The notes beneath the pieces are model-generated. The model did not search any database. It had not been told where the DNA came from and was given only the letters and a program-made list of their open reading frames with translations. Both the position numbers and the translations under genes were made by a program. Below are positions 31,223-40,354 of a stretch of DNA of 64,000 nt, in pieces. The DNA lies in contig NZ_BRPL01000002.1 in NCBI RefSeq assembly GCF_027923585.1, positions 1,178,001-1,242,000 of the forward strand, read 5' to 3'. Each line of letters opens with the position of its first letter. The stretch's first letter is position 1. Source of the DNA: Philodulcilactobacillus myokonensis. Its GTDB lineage: Bacteria > Bacillota > Bacilli > Lactobacillales > Lactobacillaceae.

Positions 31223-31988
31223 TTCTATCAAGTCCAAACAAATTAATTGCATTCTGATAAGTGGCTTTAGCGACTTCATCGGGATTTACATCTAAATAGC
31301 GGGCAACCGCTTCTAACGTGTAGAGAGTGTATGCTGGTTCATTTTGCTGACCACGGAATGGAACTGGCGCAAGGCATGGCGCATCGGTTTCAACCATCAT
31401 TCGATCTAATGGCGTTCGCTTGATGGAAGCGTGAACGTCATGGGCATTCTTAAAACTAGCGACCCCGCTGTATGAAACGTAGAATCCAAGATTCAAAAAT
31501 TTATCTAACCATTCCGGATTACCGTTAAAACTGTGAATGACACCCTTGTGAATATTTTCATCCTTCAAAATTTGGTAGGTATCAGAAAATGCATTTCTGG
31601 TATGAATTTGAACCGGTAAGTCAAATTCCTTTGCTAATTCTAATTGATGCCTAAAGCCAAATTTTTGGGGCTTATGTTTGGTTTTATTTTCATGATAGTC
31701 CATACCAATTTCACCAATGCATACGACCTTAGGATCAGATAATTGATGTTTCAATAACTCCTTTTGTTCATCGTTATATTCATAAATACTTTCCGGATGA
31801 AAGCCGATTGTCGCATAAACATGGTTATATTGGTGGGCCAGTTTAATGGCATTCGCATTCATTTTAGCATCGGATCCGGCAATATTCATTTGGACGACAC
31901 CTAATTTTTTAGCATGTTTAACGTAACCACCTGCATTTTGAATTAAATCATCATCGTTTAAATGGGTATGTGAATCAAATATTTTCAT
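31209..31988 (-). CDS. tatD: TatD-family metal-dependent nuclease
   Basis: TIM-barrel hydrolase with DNase/exonuclease activity in studied members. Metal ligands: D-S-H-T-H near residues 4-8, G-E-I-G-M-D-Y near 91, H-T-R near 129, H-S-F near 153 and E-T-D-A-P near 202. 259 aa, normal. It overlaps rnmV by 14 bases and lies downstream of metG after a hairpin. Confidence 0.94.
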   Translation of the reverse strand: MKIFDSHTHLNDDDLIQNAGGYVKHAKKLGVVQMNIAGSDAKMNANAIKLAHQYNHVYATIGFHPESIYEYNDEQKELLKHQLSDPKVVCIGEIGMDYHENKTKHKPQKFGFRHQLELAKEFDLPVQIHTRNAFSDTYQILKDENIHKGVIHSFNGNPEWLDKFLNLGFYVSYSGVASFKNAHDVHASIKRTPLDRMMVETDAPCLAPVPFRGQQNEPAYTLYTLEAVARYLDVNPDEVAKATYQNAINLFGLDRNEKN

Positions 31989-32008
31989 AAAAAATCCTCC
32001 AAGAACAA

Positions 32009-32043
32009 AATAACCATTAATTCAAACCGAATTAATGGTTATT
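32009..32043 (-). terminator. Hairpin between metG and tatD
   Basis: Perfect 15-bp inverted repeat (AATAACCATTAATTC arm, five-base loop) with a T-rich minus-strand flank. It probably ends or attenuates metG transcripts. Confidence 0.75.
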
Positions 32044-32064
32044 CTTTAATCATTATTTTTATTC

Positions 32065-34104
32065 TTATTCAAGTGTTGAGCCATTTTCAAAATTATCAGA
32101 AACGGTCACTAATTCAACGTTACCATCCTTATGTTCAATTGATAATAACATTCCTTGACTTTCTTCCCCACGCATTTTCCGTGGTTTTAAGTTGGCAACC
32201 GCAATTACTTTTTTACCAACTAATTTTTGAAAATCAGGGTACCATTTAGCAATTCCTGATAAAATTTGTCTTGGTTTTTCTTCACCGATATCTAAGGTGA
32301 ATTTCAACAATTTATCAGCATTTCTGACTTTAGAAACAGCCTTAATTTGAGCAACTTTTAACTGAACCTTTTCAAAGGCATCAAAACGAATCTGTTTCTT
32401 AGATGATTGAGCTTCCTTTTGATCCAATTTTTTACGTTCAGATTCAGCTGCAGCGGTCTTAGCAGCCCGGCCCTTTTGTTTATCAGATTTTCTCATTTTA
32501 CCCTTAATAAAGTTGATTTCAGTTTGGGCATCAAGGCGTGGAAAGATTGGTGTTCCCTTTGCGACTACTTTACTGCCGGAAGGTAAATCACTTAATTTCA
32601 GATCTTTAAAATCAAAGGTTGGTTTGCCTAATCCTAATTGTTTAAAGATCTTATATGGTGTTTCAGGCATAATCGGGCTAACTAATAAACCAATCACACG
32701 TAAACTAGCTGCTAAATGTGCCATAACATCAGCTAACTTTGCTTTACTTTCATCACTATCATCTTTAGCTAATGTCCATGGAGTCGTTTCATCAATGTAC
32801 TTATTACTTTGTGAAACTAATTGCCAAATATTAGCCAACGCATCTGAAAAGTAGGTCTTACCCATGTTAACTTTATAATGCTTGATAACATCATAAGCAG
32901 TCTGTTCTAATTCTTTATCATAATCAGACTGGGCAGCATGATATTCTGGAATAATACCGTCTTCATATTTATTGATCATGGCAACGGTTCGGTTCAATAA
33001 GTTACCTAAATCGTTAGCTAAATCATAATTAACCCGGTTAACAAAATCTTCCGGGGTAAATGAACCATCATGACCAAAAGCCATGGCGTGCAATAGGTAG
33101 TATCTAGTTGCATCTAATCCATATCTGTCAATCAAAGTTTCTGGGTAAATAATATTCCCCTTTGATTTAGACATCTTATCGTTCTTCATTAATAACCAAC
33201 CATGGCCAATGACGTGTTTAGGAAGTGCTAAACCTAAGGCATGTAAAATAATTGGCCAGTAAATAGTGTGGAATCGAACAATTTCCTTGCCGACCATTTG
33301 GATATCAGCTGGCCAGTATTTCTTGAAATTAGTATCATCCTTACCATCGTAACCTAAGGCGGTTATATAGTTAGATAGTGCATCAATCCAAACGTAAACA
33401 ACGTGCTTCGGATTAGATTTAACGGGAACCCCCCAATGAAATGAAGTTCTGCTGACTGCCAAGTCTTCTAAACCTGGTTTAATGAAATTATTGACCATTT
33501 CTTTCATTCTAGAATGAGGTTCAATGAAGTCCGGATGTTCATGATAATAATTTAGTAACCAGTCAGCATACTTGCTCATCTTGAAAAAGTATGATTGTTC
33601 ATGGACTAATTGGACTTTATGACCACTCGGTGCGATTCCGCCGATTACTTTGCCGTTATCATCCCTGAAAACTTTAGCTAGTTGACTTTCGGTAAAGTAT
33701 TCTTCATCAGAAACAGAATACCAGCCTTTATATTCACCAAGGTAAATATCGCCATTATCCTGAAGTTGTTGAAAAATCTTTTGAACGGCCTTTTCATGAT
33801 ATTCGTCAGTCGTTCGAATAAATTTAGTATTTGTAATGTGTAAAGTCTTCCAAAGTTGTTTGATTTGGCCGGCCATTTTATCAACGTAGGCTTTGGGAGT
33901 GGTATGTAATTGTTCTGCTTTTTGTTCAATCTTCTGACCATGTTCATCGGTTCCGGTCAAGAAGAAGACATCGTATCCCATCGCACGTTTAAAACGAGCT
34001 AAGGCATCACAAGCAACGGTGGTATAAGAATTTCCAATGTGTAAGCGGCCTGATGGGTAATAAATCGGTGTCGTTACATAAAATGTGGGTTTTTGATTAG
34101 GCAT
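32065..34104 (-). CDS. metG: Methionyl-tRNA synthetase
   Basis: Class I synthetase. The HIGH-type motif H-I-G-N is near residue 22, the K-M-S-K-S loop near 310, and residues of about 575-679 form the C-terminal tRNA-binding OB domain (F-E-K-V-Q-L-K-V-A). A Lys/Ala-rich linker of about 35 residues precedes it. The connective peptide has no zinc-binding cysteines. 679 aa. No T-box is visible in the 71-base gap upstream. It heads the metG-tatD-rnmV-rsmA group. Confidence 0.96.
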   Translation of the reverse strand: MPNQKPTFYVTTPIYYPSGRLHIGNSYTTVACDALARFKRAMGYDVFFLTGTDEHGQKIEQKAEQLHTTPKAYVDKMAGQIKQLWKTLHITNTKFIRTTDEYHEKAVQKIFQQLQDNGDIYLGEYKGWYSVSDEEYFTESQLAKVFRDDNGKVIGGIAPSGHKVQLVHEQSYFFKMSKYADWLLNYYHEHPDFIEPHSRMKEMVNNFIKPGLEDLAVSRTSFHWGVPVKSNPKHVVYVWIDALSNYITALGYDGKDDTNFKKYWPADIQMVGKEIVRFHTIYWPIILHALGLALPKHVIGHGWLLMKNDKMSKSKGNIIYPETLIDRYGLDATRYYLLHAMAFGHDGSFTPEDFVNRVNYDLANDLGNLLNRTVAMINKYEDGIIPEYHAAQSDYDKELEQTAYDVIKHYKVNMGKTYFSDALANIWQLVSQSNKYIDETTPWTLAKDDSDESKAKLADVMAHLAASLRVIGLLVSPIMPETPYKIFKQLGLGKPTFDFKDLKLSDLPSGSKVVAKGTPIFPRLDAQTEINFIKGKMRKSDKQKGRAAKTAAAESERKKLDQKEAQSSKKQIRFDAFEKVQLKVAQIKAVSKVRNADKLLKFTLDIGEEKPRQILSGIAKWYPDFQKLVGKKVIAVANLKPRKMRGEESQGMLLSIEHKDGNVELVTVSDNFENGSTLE

Positions 34105-34175
34105 TTAATCAACCTCCTTAAGGATTCATTAATTATCACAATTATAGCATGATTATATTTTGATTACATTCAATC

Positions 34176-35024
34176 TTAGAAAAGATTTAATTGGGATGGA
34201 GCTAGGTGATGAAAATGAAGATTTAAAATTTGTTTCAATTTTAAAGCGTTCGGTGCTGCATCTTTCCCGGAATTATTGTTGAAAATAACACAAATTTCCT
34301 TTGCGTGCGGACGCATTTTATTAATCACATCTGCTAAACGATGCAATTGTTGATCATTATAGCGATAAAGTGTGCGCTGACTCCGCCAATTCCGGTTATG
34401 CTGAAACCATCCCTTGCTGTTTCGACCGTGAAGTCTGAATAAAACTAAACTCGGATTAGTAATGACCGGTTCAAATGGAACGCCCCCGTTCAAATTATGG
34501 GGTTCATCGACAATGGCTAACGTCATTTTCAGCCGTTTCAAATAATCAATAATCGATGATTTTAAATTATCATTATACCAGCTTGGGTGGCGAAATTCGA
34601 TTGTAATTGGTAAATTCCCCATGGCAGACCTAATTTCCCTTAAGTATCGGATATTGTCATTATTGCGTTGGAAAAACGGTGGAAATTGAAACAGGATCGT
34701 CTTTAGCTGATGGTTGGATACTAATGGTTGCATAGCAGCTTTAAAATTTTTAAAAACATCAAATAATTTTTCGGGATCAGCCGGATGGGTCGTTCTCAAA
34801 TCATGCCGTGTCATATACTGATTAGCTTTCAAAATAAATTGAAAGTCGTCTGGTACCTGTTCACGCCACTTTTCAACCGTTGTTACCCTTGGAACCCCAT
34901 AGAATGGATTATCAACTTCAACCGTTGGTAAAAAGCCAGTATATTCATTCAATTTTACTTTCCGATTTTCATTATTGATAAGTGCAGGGTGGTCAGTCCA
35001 AGTTGTTAACCCAATCGTAATCAT
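34176..35024 (-). CDS. DUF72 TIM-barrel protein (YecE-like)
   Basis: 282-aa soluble protein of the DUF72 family, whose function is unknown. It has the conserved N-terminal G-L-T-T-W-T-D-H-P segment and the E-V-D-N-P-F-Y-G-V-P motif near residues 35-44, then F-Q-F-P-P-F-F and E-F-R-H-P-S-W near 110-145. It is the last gene of a tight mvaA-zincin-sir2-DUF72 cluster (13-base gap to sir2). Confidence 0.85.
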   Translation of the reverse strand: MITIGLTTWTDHPALINNENRKVKLNEYTGFLPTVEVDNPFYGVPRVTTVEKWREQVPDDFQFILKANQYMTRHDLRTTHPADPEKLFDVFKNFKAAMQPLVSNHQLKTILFQFPPFFQRNNDNIRYLREIRSAMGNLPITIEFRHPSWYNDNLKSSIIDYLKRLKMTLAIVDEPHNLNGGVPFEPVITNPSLVLFRLHGRNSKGWFQHNRNWRSQRTLYRYNDQQLHRLADVINKMRPHAKEICVIFNNNSGKDAAPNALKLKQILNLHFHHLAPSQLNLF

Positions 35025-35037
35025 TTAAATCACCAGC

Positions 35038-35748
35038 TTATCTAACGTTTAAATCATCAAAGAATTTAACTGCATCTGCTTGAACCATCTTAAATGGAAA
35101 ACCAAAGTTAAGTTTTTCCTGGTTAATCGCAATTACATTAGCGTTTTGATTACGATACTGTAATAGCCCGGCAAATGGATAAACCCGCATTGAAGTTCCA
35201 ACGATAACAACTAAGTCACTTTTCTGCATCATCTGAATACTATTAATAATGTTGCCCTGGTCTAATCCTTCATCGTATAAAACAATCCCAGGACGCAATG
35301 TACCACCACATCCCTGATGGATAGGGCTCTTCATGTATTCATGCCAGTCAACATTCTTCTTACATTTTTCACAATAAACATGGTATAAATTACCGTGAAA
35401 TTCAACTAAGTGTTTAGCGTGGGCAACGTTATATAGATTATCAACATTTTGGGTAATAATGCTAGCTTTACCTAAATTTGTGTACTGAGCCTGCTTTTCA
35501 TGAATCACATTCGGCTTCGCATCCGGATAATACATATTACTCTTGACAAACTTATAAAAAACATCTGGTTCATTGTTCAAACAAGCATGGCTTAAATAGT
35601 ATTCAGCCGGTTTGTCTGATTTATCCTGCGTATACAAACCGTTTTTAGAACGGTAATCAGGAATTCCTGACGGTGTTGAAACCCCAGCACCAGTTAAAAA
35701 GACAATGTGTTTTGCTTGATCAAACATTTTTTGAATTTCATCATCCAT
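35038..35748 (-). CDS. Sir2-family NAD-dependent protein deacylase
   Basis: Sirtuin of 236 aa that removes acyl groups from lysine using NAD+. Motifs: T-G-A-G-V-S-T-P-S-G-I-P-D-Y-R near residues 19-33, I-T-Q-N-V-D-N-L near 97-104 and catalytic His in F-H-G-N near 117. The zinc site is unusual: the first pair is C-E-K-C, but the second reads H-Q-G-C where the family has CxxC, so His may replace one Cys ligand. No Y-x-x-R desuccinylase signature is visible. It lies between the zincin and DUF72 genes. Confidence 0.92.
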   Translation of the reverse strand: MDDEIQKMFDQAKHIVFLTGAGVSTPSGIPDYRSKNGLYTQDKSDKPAEYYLSHACLNNEPDVFYKFVKSNMYYPDAKPNVIHEKQAQYTNLGKASIITQNVDNLYNVAHAKHLVEFHGNLYHVYCEKCKKNVDWHEYMKSPIHQGCGGTLRPGIVLYDEGLDQGNIINSIQMMQKSDLVVIVGTSMRVYPFAGLLQYRNQNANVIAINQEKLNFGFPFKMVQADAVKFFDDLNVR

Positions 35749-35762
35749 AAAAAGGCCTCCTC

Positions 35763-36719
35763 TTAACGAACAATATATGGCATTTTTAAGGTTTTAAATA
35801 AATCTTCTACCGTTTTATCATACAATTTTTTAAAGTACGTTGGCGTATCATTTTTGCCAACTGGTGCAGCAATGACGAATGAATTCTGGTCATCAGTTTT
35901 ATTAAATCCAACGTAAGCACGACGATTAGTCTTCTTTTCATGTAATTCAGAGTGGTAAATACTGAATAATTGACGTACTTGTAATCCCAATTGACGTTTA
36001 GATAAAACACTACCGATGGTTGCAAATTCTAAGTTATGAAGCGGTGGTAAGTTCCAATCCTTCAATTGTTCATCAAATGCTTTAAATAATTTGACGACGT
36101 TTCTTCTTAAACCAAATGGTGAATCCGTTGGTTTTTCAGTTATGATTCGGTATAATTTCTTAGCAGCTGCCAATGAAACTGGATACAACTTCTTTAATTC
36201 GGGTTCCCACTTGTTAAACTGGTCACCATAAAAAACATTGGCATCAAGTAAAGTTGCTAAACGTAGCATCATCTCATTATCTAATGGATGCGGTTCCGGT
36301 TTAATGGTAGCTTTAATTCCCTTAAAGTACATCTGTTCAATCTCATCAGTAATCAAACCATGTTTTCTTTGTTCAGAAACTACCACAAAATGGGAAATAA
36401 TATCGTATAATTCCGTTCCCATAATTTCCAATTCTTGATCTAACTGTTGATTTCCATTACTTAATGAAAAGTAAATTTGAGGAAAGCCGCGTAACGTCAT
36501 CAGTAAATGTAATAATTCATGGGAAGCTGTGTAATTAGGCGCACTTAAATCAGCAACTTGAACAAATAAATTTTTACCATCTTGCACAACTTGAGCTTGA
36601 TCATGTCGGACGTATCCAGATTGTAATTTACCAATAAATTGAACCTGGACTTTCCCTGGAAAATACTTATTAACAACGTTAATTAAACTTTGGGTTTTAT
36701 CATTTAATTCAATTTTCAT
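35763..36719 (-). CDS. Putative zincin-type metalloprotein (IpaB/EvcA-labelled family)
   Basis: 318-aa protein that resembles the Lactobacillus family often labelled IpaB/EvcA, a name without functional support. It carries an HExxH motif, H-E-L-L-H at residues 67-71 inside A-S-H-E-L-L-H-L-L-M, typical of zinc metalloproteases. Glu96, Glu98 or Glu103 (Q-E-L-E-I-M-G-T-E-L-Y-D) could be the third ligand. No signal peptide or membrane segment is seen, so it should be cytosolic. It starts 2 bases after mvaA ends and is followed by sir2 after 14 bases. Protease activity is inferred only. Confidence 0.65.
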   Translation of the reverse strand: MKIELNDKTQSLINVVNKYFPGKVQVQFIGKLQSGYVRHDQAQVVQDGKNLFVQVADLSAPNYTASHELLHLLMTLRGFPQIYFSLSNGNQQLDQELEIMGTELYDIISHFVVVSEQRKHGLITDEIEQMYFKGIKATIKPEPHPLDNEMMLRLATLLDANVFYGDQFNKWEPELKKLYPVSLAAAKKLYRIITEKPTDSPFGLRRNVVKLFKAFDEQLKDWNLPPLHNLEFATIGSVLSKRQLGLQVRQLFSIYHSELHEKKTNRRAYVGFNKTDDQNSFVIAAPVGKNDTPTYFKKLYDKTVEDLFKTLKMPYIVR

Positions 36720-36721
36720 TT

Positions 36722-37981
36722 TTACACCTGATTCTCTCGAATTGTTTTAATAATTTTTTTGGCATCCGATACATTGGGATGTTTTAAATGTCGCAAGCGA
36801 TTTGAGACTTTACCAACTTCATCTGATTTAGCTCCAGCAGAGAGTGCTAATGATTTCATTTGGAGTCGCATGTGCCCCCTCTGAATACCATCGGACACAA
36901 TCGCTTTTAAAGCAGCTAAATTTTGGGCTAAACCGAGTGCAGCAACTAATCGCATTAGTTCACGGGCTGATTTTATGCCCGCAATTTTCTGATTAATCCG
37001 AGCCATTGGCAAAACTTTGGTAGCACCACCAACAAATCCTAACGCTAATGGCAATGTCATCGTCCCGACCAATTGATTACCATCAAGATGCCATTGGCTC
37101 AGCCCCTTGTATTGACCATCCCTAGCAGCATAGGCGTGGATACTAGCTTCAACGGCACGCCAATCATTACCGGTTGCCATCACGAGGGCATCAATTCCAT
37201 TCATAATTCCCTTATTATGGGTAGCAGCCCGAAATGGATCGATCTGTGCAATTTGACTAGCTATTACTATCTTATCAGCAACTAATTCGCCAGTCATCTT
37301 TTTTGTAGCTAGTTGGTCAAAGTTGACCTTGCCAACGACACGTGTTAAATCACCAATTGCATAATTAGATAGAATACTCATAATTACAATTTGTCCCAAC
37401 TGCGTTTCAATAAAATTAGCAACTGCCTCTAACATCGAGTTCATGATGTTTGCCCCCATTGCTTCTCCCACATCAACAAATAAATCGATTGAAGCTTTGG
37501 AAGCATTTAAAAACCGAACCCGAATTTTTTTAGCTCCACCGCCATATTTTTTAATTGTTGGGTGGGCATCATCAGCAATTTCAAGTAATTCATCCCGGTG
37601 CTGTTCGATAAATAATGATAAATCGCGTTTAGATTTATATTGAATCACAATTTGACCAATCAATTGACGGCCTAAAACTTTAGCATTGATTCCATTATGA
37701 TCAGATAGCATTTCACTGCCATTGCTAGCTGCCGCAATGACGGACGGCTCTTCTGTTACCATGGGGACTAAGTGTGTTTTGCCATTTACGGTTAAATTAA
37801 CGCCGATTCCTTCAGGAATTGAATAATCAGTCAAATAATTTTCAATCAAATCATTACCACGCTGCTGTTTATGCTTAAGGATGCCTTGAATTTCATCTTC
37901 AGATAAATTGGCTATTTTTTGGATCATTGATAATCGTTTTTGATAATCATGACGATAAAAACGATGTAATTTGTTTTGCAT
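36722..37981 (-). CDS. mvaA: Hydroxymethylglutaryl-CoA reductase, class II
   Basis: Mevalonate-pathway enzyme that makes mevalonate from HMG-CoA for isoprenoids, including undecaprenyl phosphate. Catalytic residues by family comparison: Glu in T-E-E-P-S-V near residue 77, Lys in H-N-K-G near 255, Asp in G-N-D-W near 270 and His in R-G-H-M near 376. 419 aa, normal for bacterial class II. The upstream GGGGA is 12 bases from the ATG. It heads the cluster with the zincin, sirtuin and DUF72 genes. Confidence 0.94.
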   Translation of the reverse strand: MQNKLHRFYRHDYQKRLSMIQKIANLSEDEIQGILKHKQQRGNDLIENYLTDYSIPEGIGVNLTVNGKTHLVPMVTEEPSVIAAASNGSEMLSDHNGINAKVLGRQLIGQIVIQYKSKRDLSLFIEQHRDELLEIADDAHPTIKKYGGGAKKIRVRFLNASKASIDLFVDVGEAMGANIMNSMLEAVANFIETQLGQIVIMSILSNYAIGDLTRVVGKVNFDQLATKKMTGELVADKIVIASQIAQIDPFRAATHNKGIMNGIDALVMATGNDWRAVEASIHAYAARDGQYKGLSQWHLDGNQLVGTMTLPLALGFVGGATKVLPMARINQKIAGIKSARELMRLVAALGLAQNLAALKAIVSDGIQRGHMRLQMKSLALSAGAKSDEVGKVSNRLRHLKHPNVSDAKKIIKTIRENQV

Positions 37982-38009
37982 GTTTTTTTAATTTCCCCAT
38001 TTGAATGAA

Positions 38010-38049
38010 AAATGACCCTTGATTTCATTTTAGAATTCAAAAGTCATTT
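38010..38049 (-). terminator. Imperfect terminator after ppx
   Basis: Inverted repeat AAATGAC / GTCATTT with further TTGA / TCAA pairing, overlapping the ppx stop codon and followed by a short T-run on the minus strand. Confidence 0.5.
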
Positions 38050-38970
38050 ATTTTTTGAAACATATTCGTTAATAATGCCTTCACGAACGCCGCTATCAGA
38101 AAAAATTACTTTTCTTGAATCAAGCAGGTCCATTAAGGTTACCAGTGGCAACAACCCCCCTACAATAATATCAGCACGGGCGTTTTCCAACATCCGAATT
38201 TGTTTTCTTTGTTCCAGATTTTTTTGAAGCAAAAAGTTAAACGTATTAAAAACCCGGTGATGAAATAAGAAGTAACCATTTAAATTATTATAATCAGAAG
38301 AATGGTAAGTCCGGCTTAAATTCATTCGAATCAACGAACGGTTGGTACCACCTAATAAAATAATTTGATAGTGGTAAGCATTTCTTAACCAATGAATGTG
38401 ATTAAAAACGTTGTTTAAAAACGTTTGCGCTTGGAATAAATTAGCTGCTGTCACATTATCTTTCAAATGAAAACGTTCTGAAAACGTCACTGATCCCATC
38501 GATAAACTGATCAAATGTTTCTTTTGATGGTGGTTAACAACAATCATTTCAATACTAGCTCCACCAATATCCAAAATAATGTAACGACTAAGCTTGATTT
38601 GATGAACTAATCCCAAATAATCATAATACGCTTCTTTAGTACCGGATAGAACCCGAATTGAAATTCCAAGTTTTCTCCTAACCCGTTCTAAAAAAACATT
38701 TCGATTTTTAGCTTGTCGAACAGCAGCCGTCGCGATCCCAATCACCCTTAAATGATGATACTGTCGATAAATATTTTGAAAGGATTTTAAAGCACGCATC
38801 GTTCGATTGATTGCATTCATTTGAAGCAAATGCCGGTGTCCCATCCCTTCTGATAATCTGGTTGCACTCTTAACGTGCTTAATTTCTCGATAGGTACCAT
38901 CTTGATTAATTTGATTAATTGCCATTCTGACCGAATTAGAACCAATATCAACGATCACTAAATTTCTCAT
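38044..38970 (-). CDS. Ppx/GppA-family exopolyphosphatase
   Basis: 308-aa member of the ASKHA fold, which hydrolyses polyphosphate or pppGpp. Phosphate loops: D-I-G-S-N-S-V-R near residues 8-15 and D-I-G-G-A-S-I-E near 141-148. It lacks the C-terminal HD-like domain of the long Ppx forms, so it is a short Ppx1-type protein. It follows trpS after 33 bases and is likely co-transcribed from the T-box promoter, which would link it to Trp-tRNA charging. Confidence 0.88.
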   Translation of the reverse strand: MRNLVIVDIGSNSVRMAINQINQDGTYREIKHVKSATRLSEGMGHRHLLQMNAINRTMRALKSFQNIYRQYHHLRVIGIATAAVRQAKNRNVFLERVRRKLGISIRVLSGTKEAYYDYLGLVHQIKLSRYIILDIGGASIEMIVVNHHQKKHLISLSMGSVTFSERFHLKDNVTAANLFQAQTFLNNVFNHIHWLRNAYHYQIILLGGTNRSLIRMNLSRTYHSSDYNNLNGYFLFHHRVFNTFNFLLQKNLEQRKQIRMLENARADIIVGGLLPLVTLMDLLDSRKVIFSDSGVREGIINEYVSKNK

Positions 38971-39003
38971 TTGATCCCACTTTCGTCCAATGTCAAATTT
39001 AAA

Positions 39004-40026
39004 TTAACCAAAATAGTTTAAACCAATGGCATCTTGAACTTGCCGTAAAGTATGATTAGCGACTTGATTTGCTTTATTACTACCATCTTTTAAAATTTGG
39101 TAAACCTGGTCTGGATCTTTAGCATATTGTTCACGACGTTCCCTGATTGGTTTTAAGGTTGCTTGTAAAACATCATTTAAGTAACGCTTGATCTTAACGT
39201 CACCTAAGCCTCCATGTTGGTACTGAGCCTTCAATTGTTCGACTTTATCATGATCGGATGCAAAAATATCAAGGTAGGTAAAGACAGGATTACCTTCAAC
39301 TTTACCAGGGTCTTTTACGTGAATATGATTAGGATCGGTATACATTGACATTACTTTTTTCTGAATAGTATCAGCATCATCAGAAAGATAAATCGCATTA
39401 TTTAACGATTTACTCATCTTAGAGTTGCCGTCTAATCCAGGAATTCGTCCCATTTCCTTTGGTGGGAAGTAACCCTTGGGTGAAACTAAAATGTCCTTTC
39501 CATAAATCCGGTTGAATGAACGAACAATTTCCCTTGTCTGTTCTAACATGGGTTCTTGATCTTCACCAACTGGAATTGTATCAGCTTTAAATGCTGTAAT
39601 ATCAGCTGCCTGGCTAATCGGGTATGTTAAGAAGCCAGTTGGAACACTTTGCCCAAATTTCTTCTGACTAATTTCAGTCTTAACGGTTGGGTTTCGTTTT
39701 AAACGGGAAACACTAACCAAGTCTGAATAATACATTGTCAATTCACTCAAAGCTGGGATTTGTGATTGAACAAGAATGGTTGATTTCTTAGGATCAATAC
39801 CAACTGCTAGGTAATCCAATGCAACTTGTAATAAACTATTTCTAATTTTAGCAGGATTTCTAGCGTTATCTGTCAATGCTTGCATATCAGCAATCATAAT
39901 GTAAGTATCATAATTTCCAGAATTCTGTAATTTAACACGATTCTTCAATGAGCCAACATAGTGACCAATATGAAGCTTACCCGTTGGTCGATCACCAGTT
40001 AAAATTACGCCTTTTTTATCTGCCAT
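39004..40026 (-). CDS. trpS: Tryptophanyl-tRNA synthetase
   Basis: Class I synthetase that charges tRNA-Trp. The HIGH motif is H-I-G-H in [11 protein letters not shown] near residues 17-20 and K-M-S-K-S near 200-204. About 340 aa. The ATG at 40026 (M-A-D-K-K-G) is used; an in-frame TTG at 40032 has AAGGA five bases upstream and is a possible alternative. A T-box leader with its own promoter lies directly upstream. Confidence 0.95.
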   Translation of the reverse strand: MADKKGVILTGDRPTGKLHIGHYVGSLKNRVKLQNSGNYDTYIMIADMQALTDNARNPAKIRNSLLQVALDYLAVGIDPKKSTILVQSQIPALSELTMYYSDLVSVSRLKRNPTVKTEISQKKFGQSVPTGFLTYPISQAADITAFKADTIPVGEDQEPMLEQTREIVRSFNRIYGKDILVSPKGYFPPKEMGRIPGLDGNSKMSKSLNNAIYLSDDADTIQKKVMSMYTDPNHIHVKDPGKVEGNPVFTYLDIFASDHDKVEQLKAQYQHGGLGDVKIKRYLNDVLQATLKPIRERREQYAKDPDQVYQILKDGSNKANQVANHTLRQVQDAIGLNYFG

Positions 40027-40032
40027 TTTCAA

Positions 40033-40229
40033 ACCATTCCTTTCTAATGATAAAGAAAAGGGCCCTACTGGAATTCCAATAGGACGCTTAAACGTGGTAC
40101 CACCTATATTGCAGTATTACTGCCACTCAATAACTATAAGGTTGTTAACCTTTAATCCATTTTGTTTAGGCCCTTTCACTTTCAGCAATCATGAAATCTC
40201 TGTCATTGCCCTCACTACTTTTAAACTCA
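40033..40229 (-). promoter_or_regulatory. T-box riboswitch leader of trpS
   Basis: A roughly 195-base leader with the T-box core AGGTGGTACCACG at 40094-40106 on the minus strand, followed by the terminator stem CCTATTGG / CCAGTAGG and a pyrimidine-rich tract before the trpS start. Uncharged tRNA should bind and favour the antiterminator. The expected specifier is UGG (Trp); one UGG lies in the stem I region but I cannot prove that it is the specifier. Confidence 0.88.
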
Positions 40230-40235
40230 GTTTAC

Positions 40236-40264
40236 ATTCTACTTAATTGAAAAACCGATGTCAA
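40236..40264 (-). promoter_or_regulatory. Promoter of the trpS T-box unit
   Basis: Consensus TTGACA (40259-40264) and TAGAAT (40236-40241) with a 17-base spacer on the minus strand. Confidence 0.85.
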
Positions 40265-40354
40265 AAACTATTATTAATTGACAATAAAAATTATTCAATT
40301 TAGAATTATTTAGCATTAAGAAACAACCACAAGTTATGTCTAAGGAGGTTCAAA

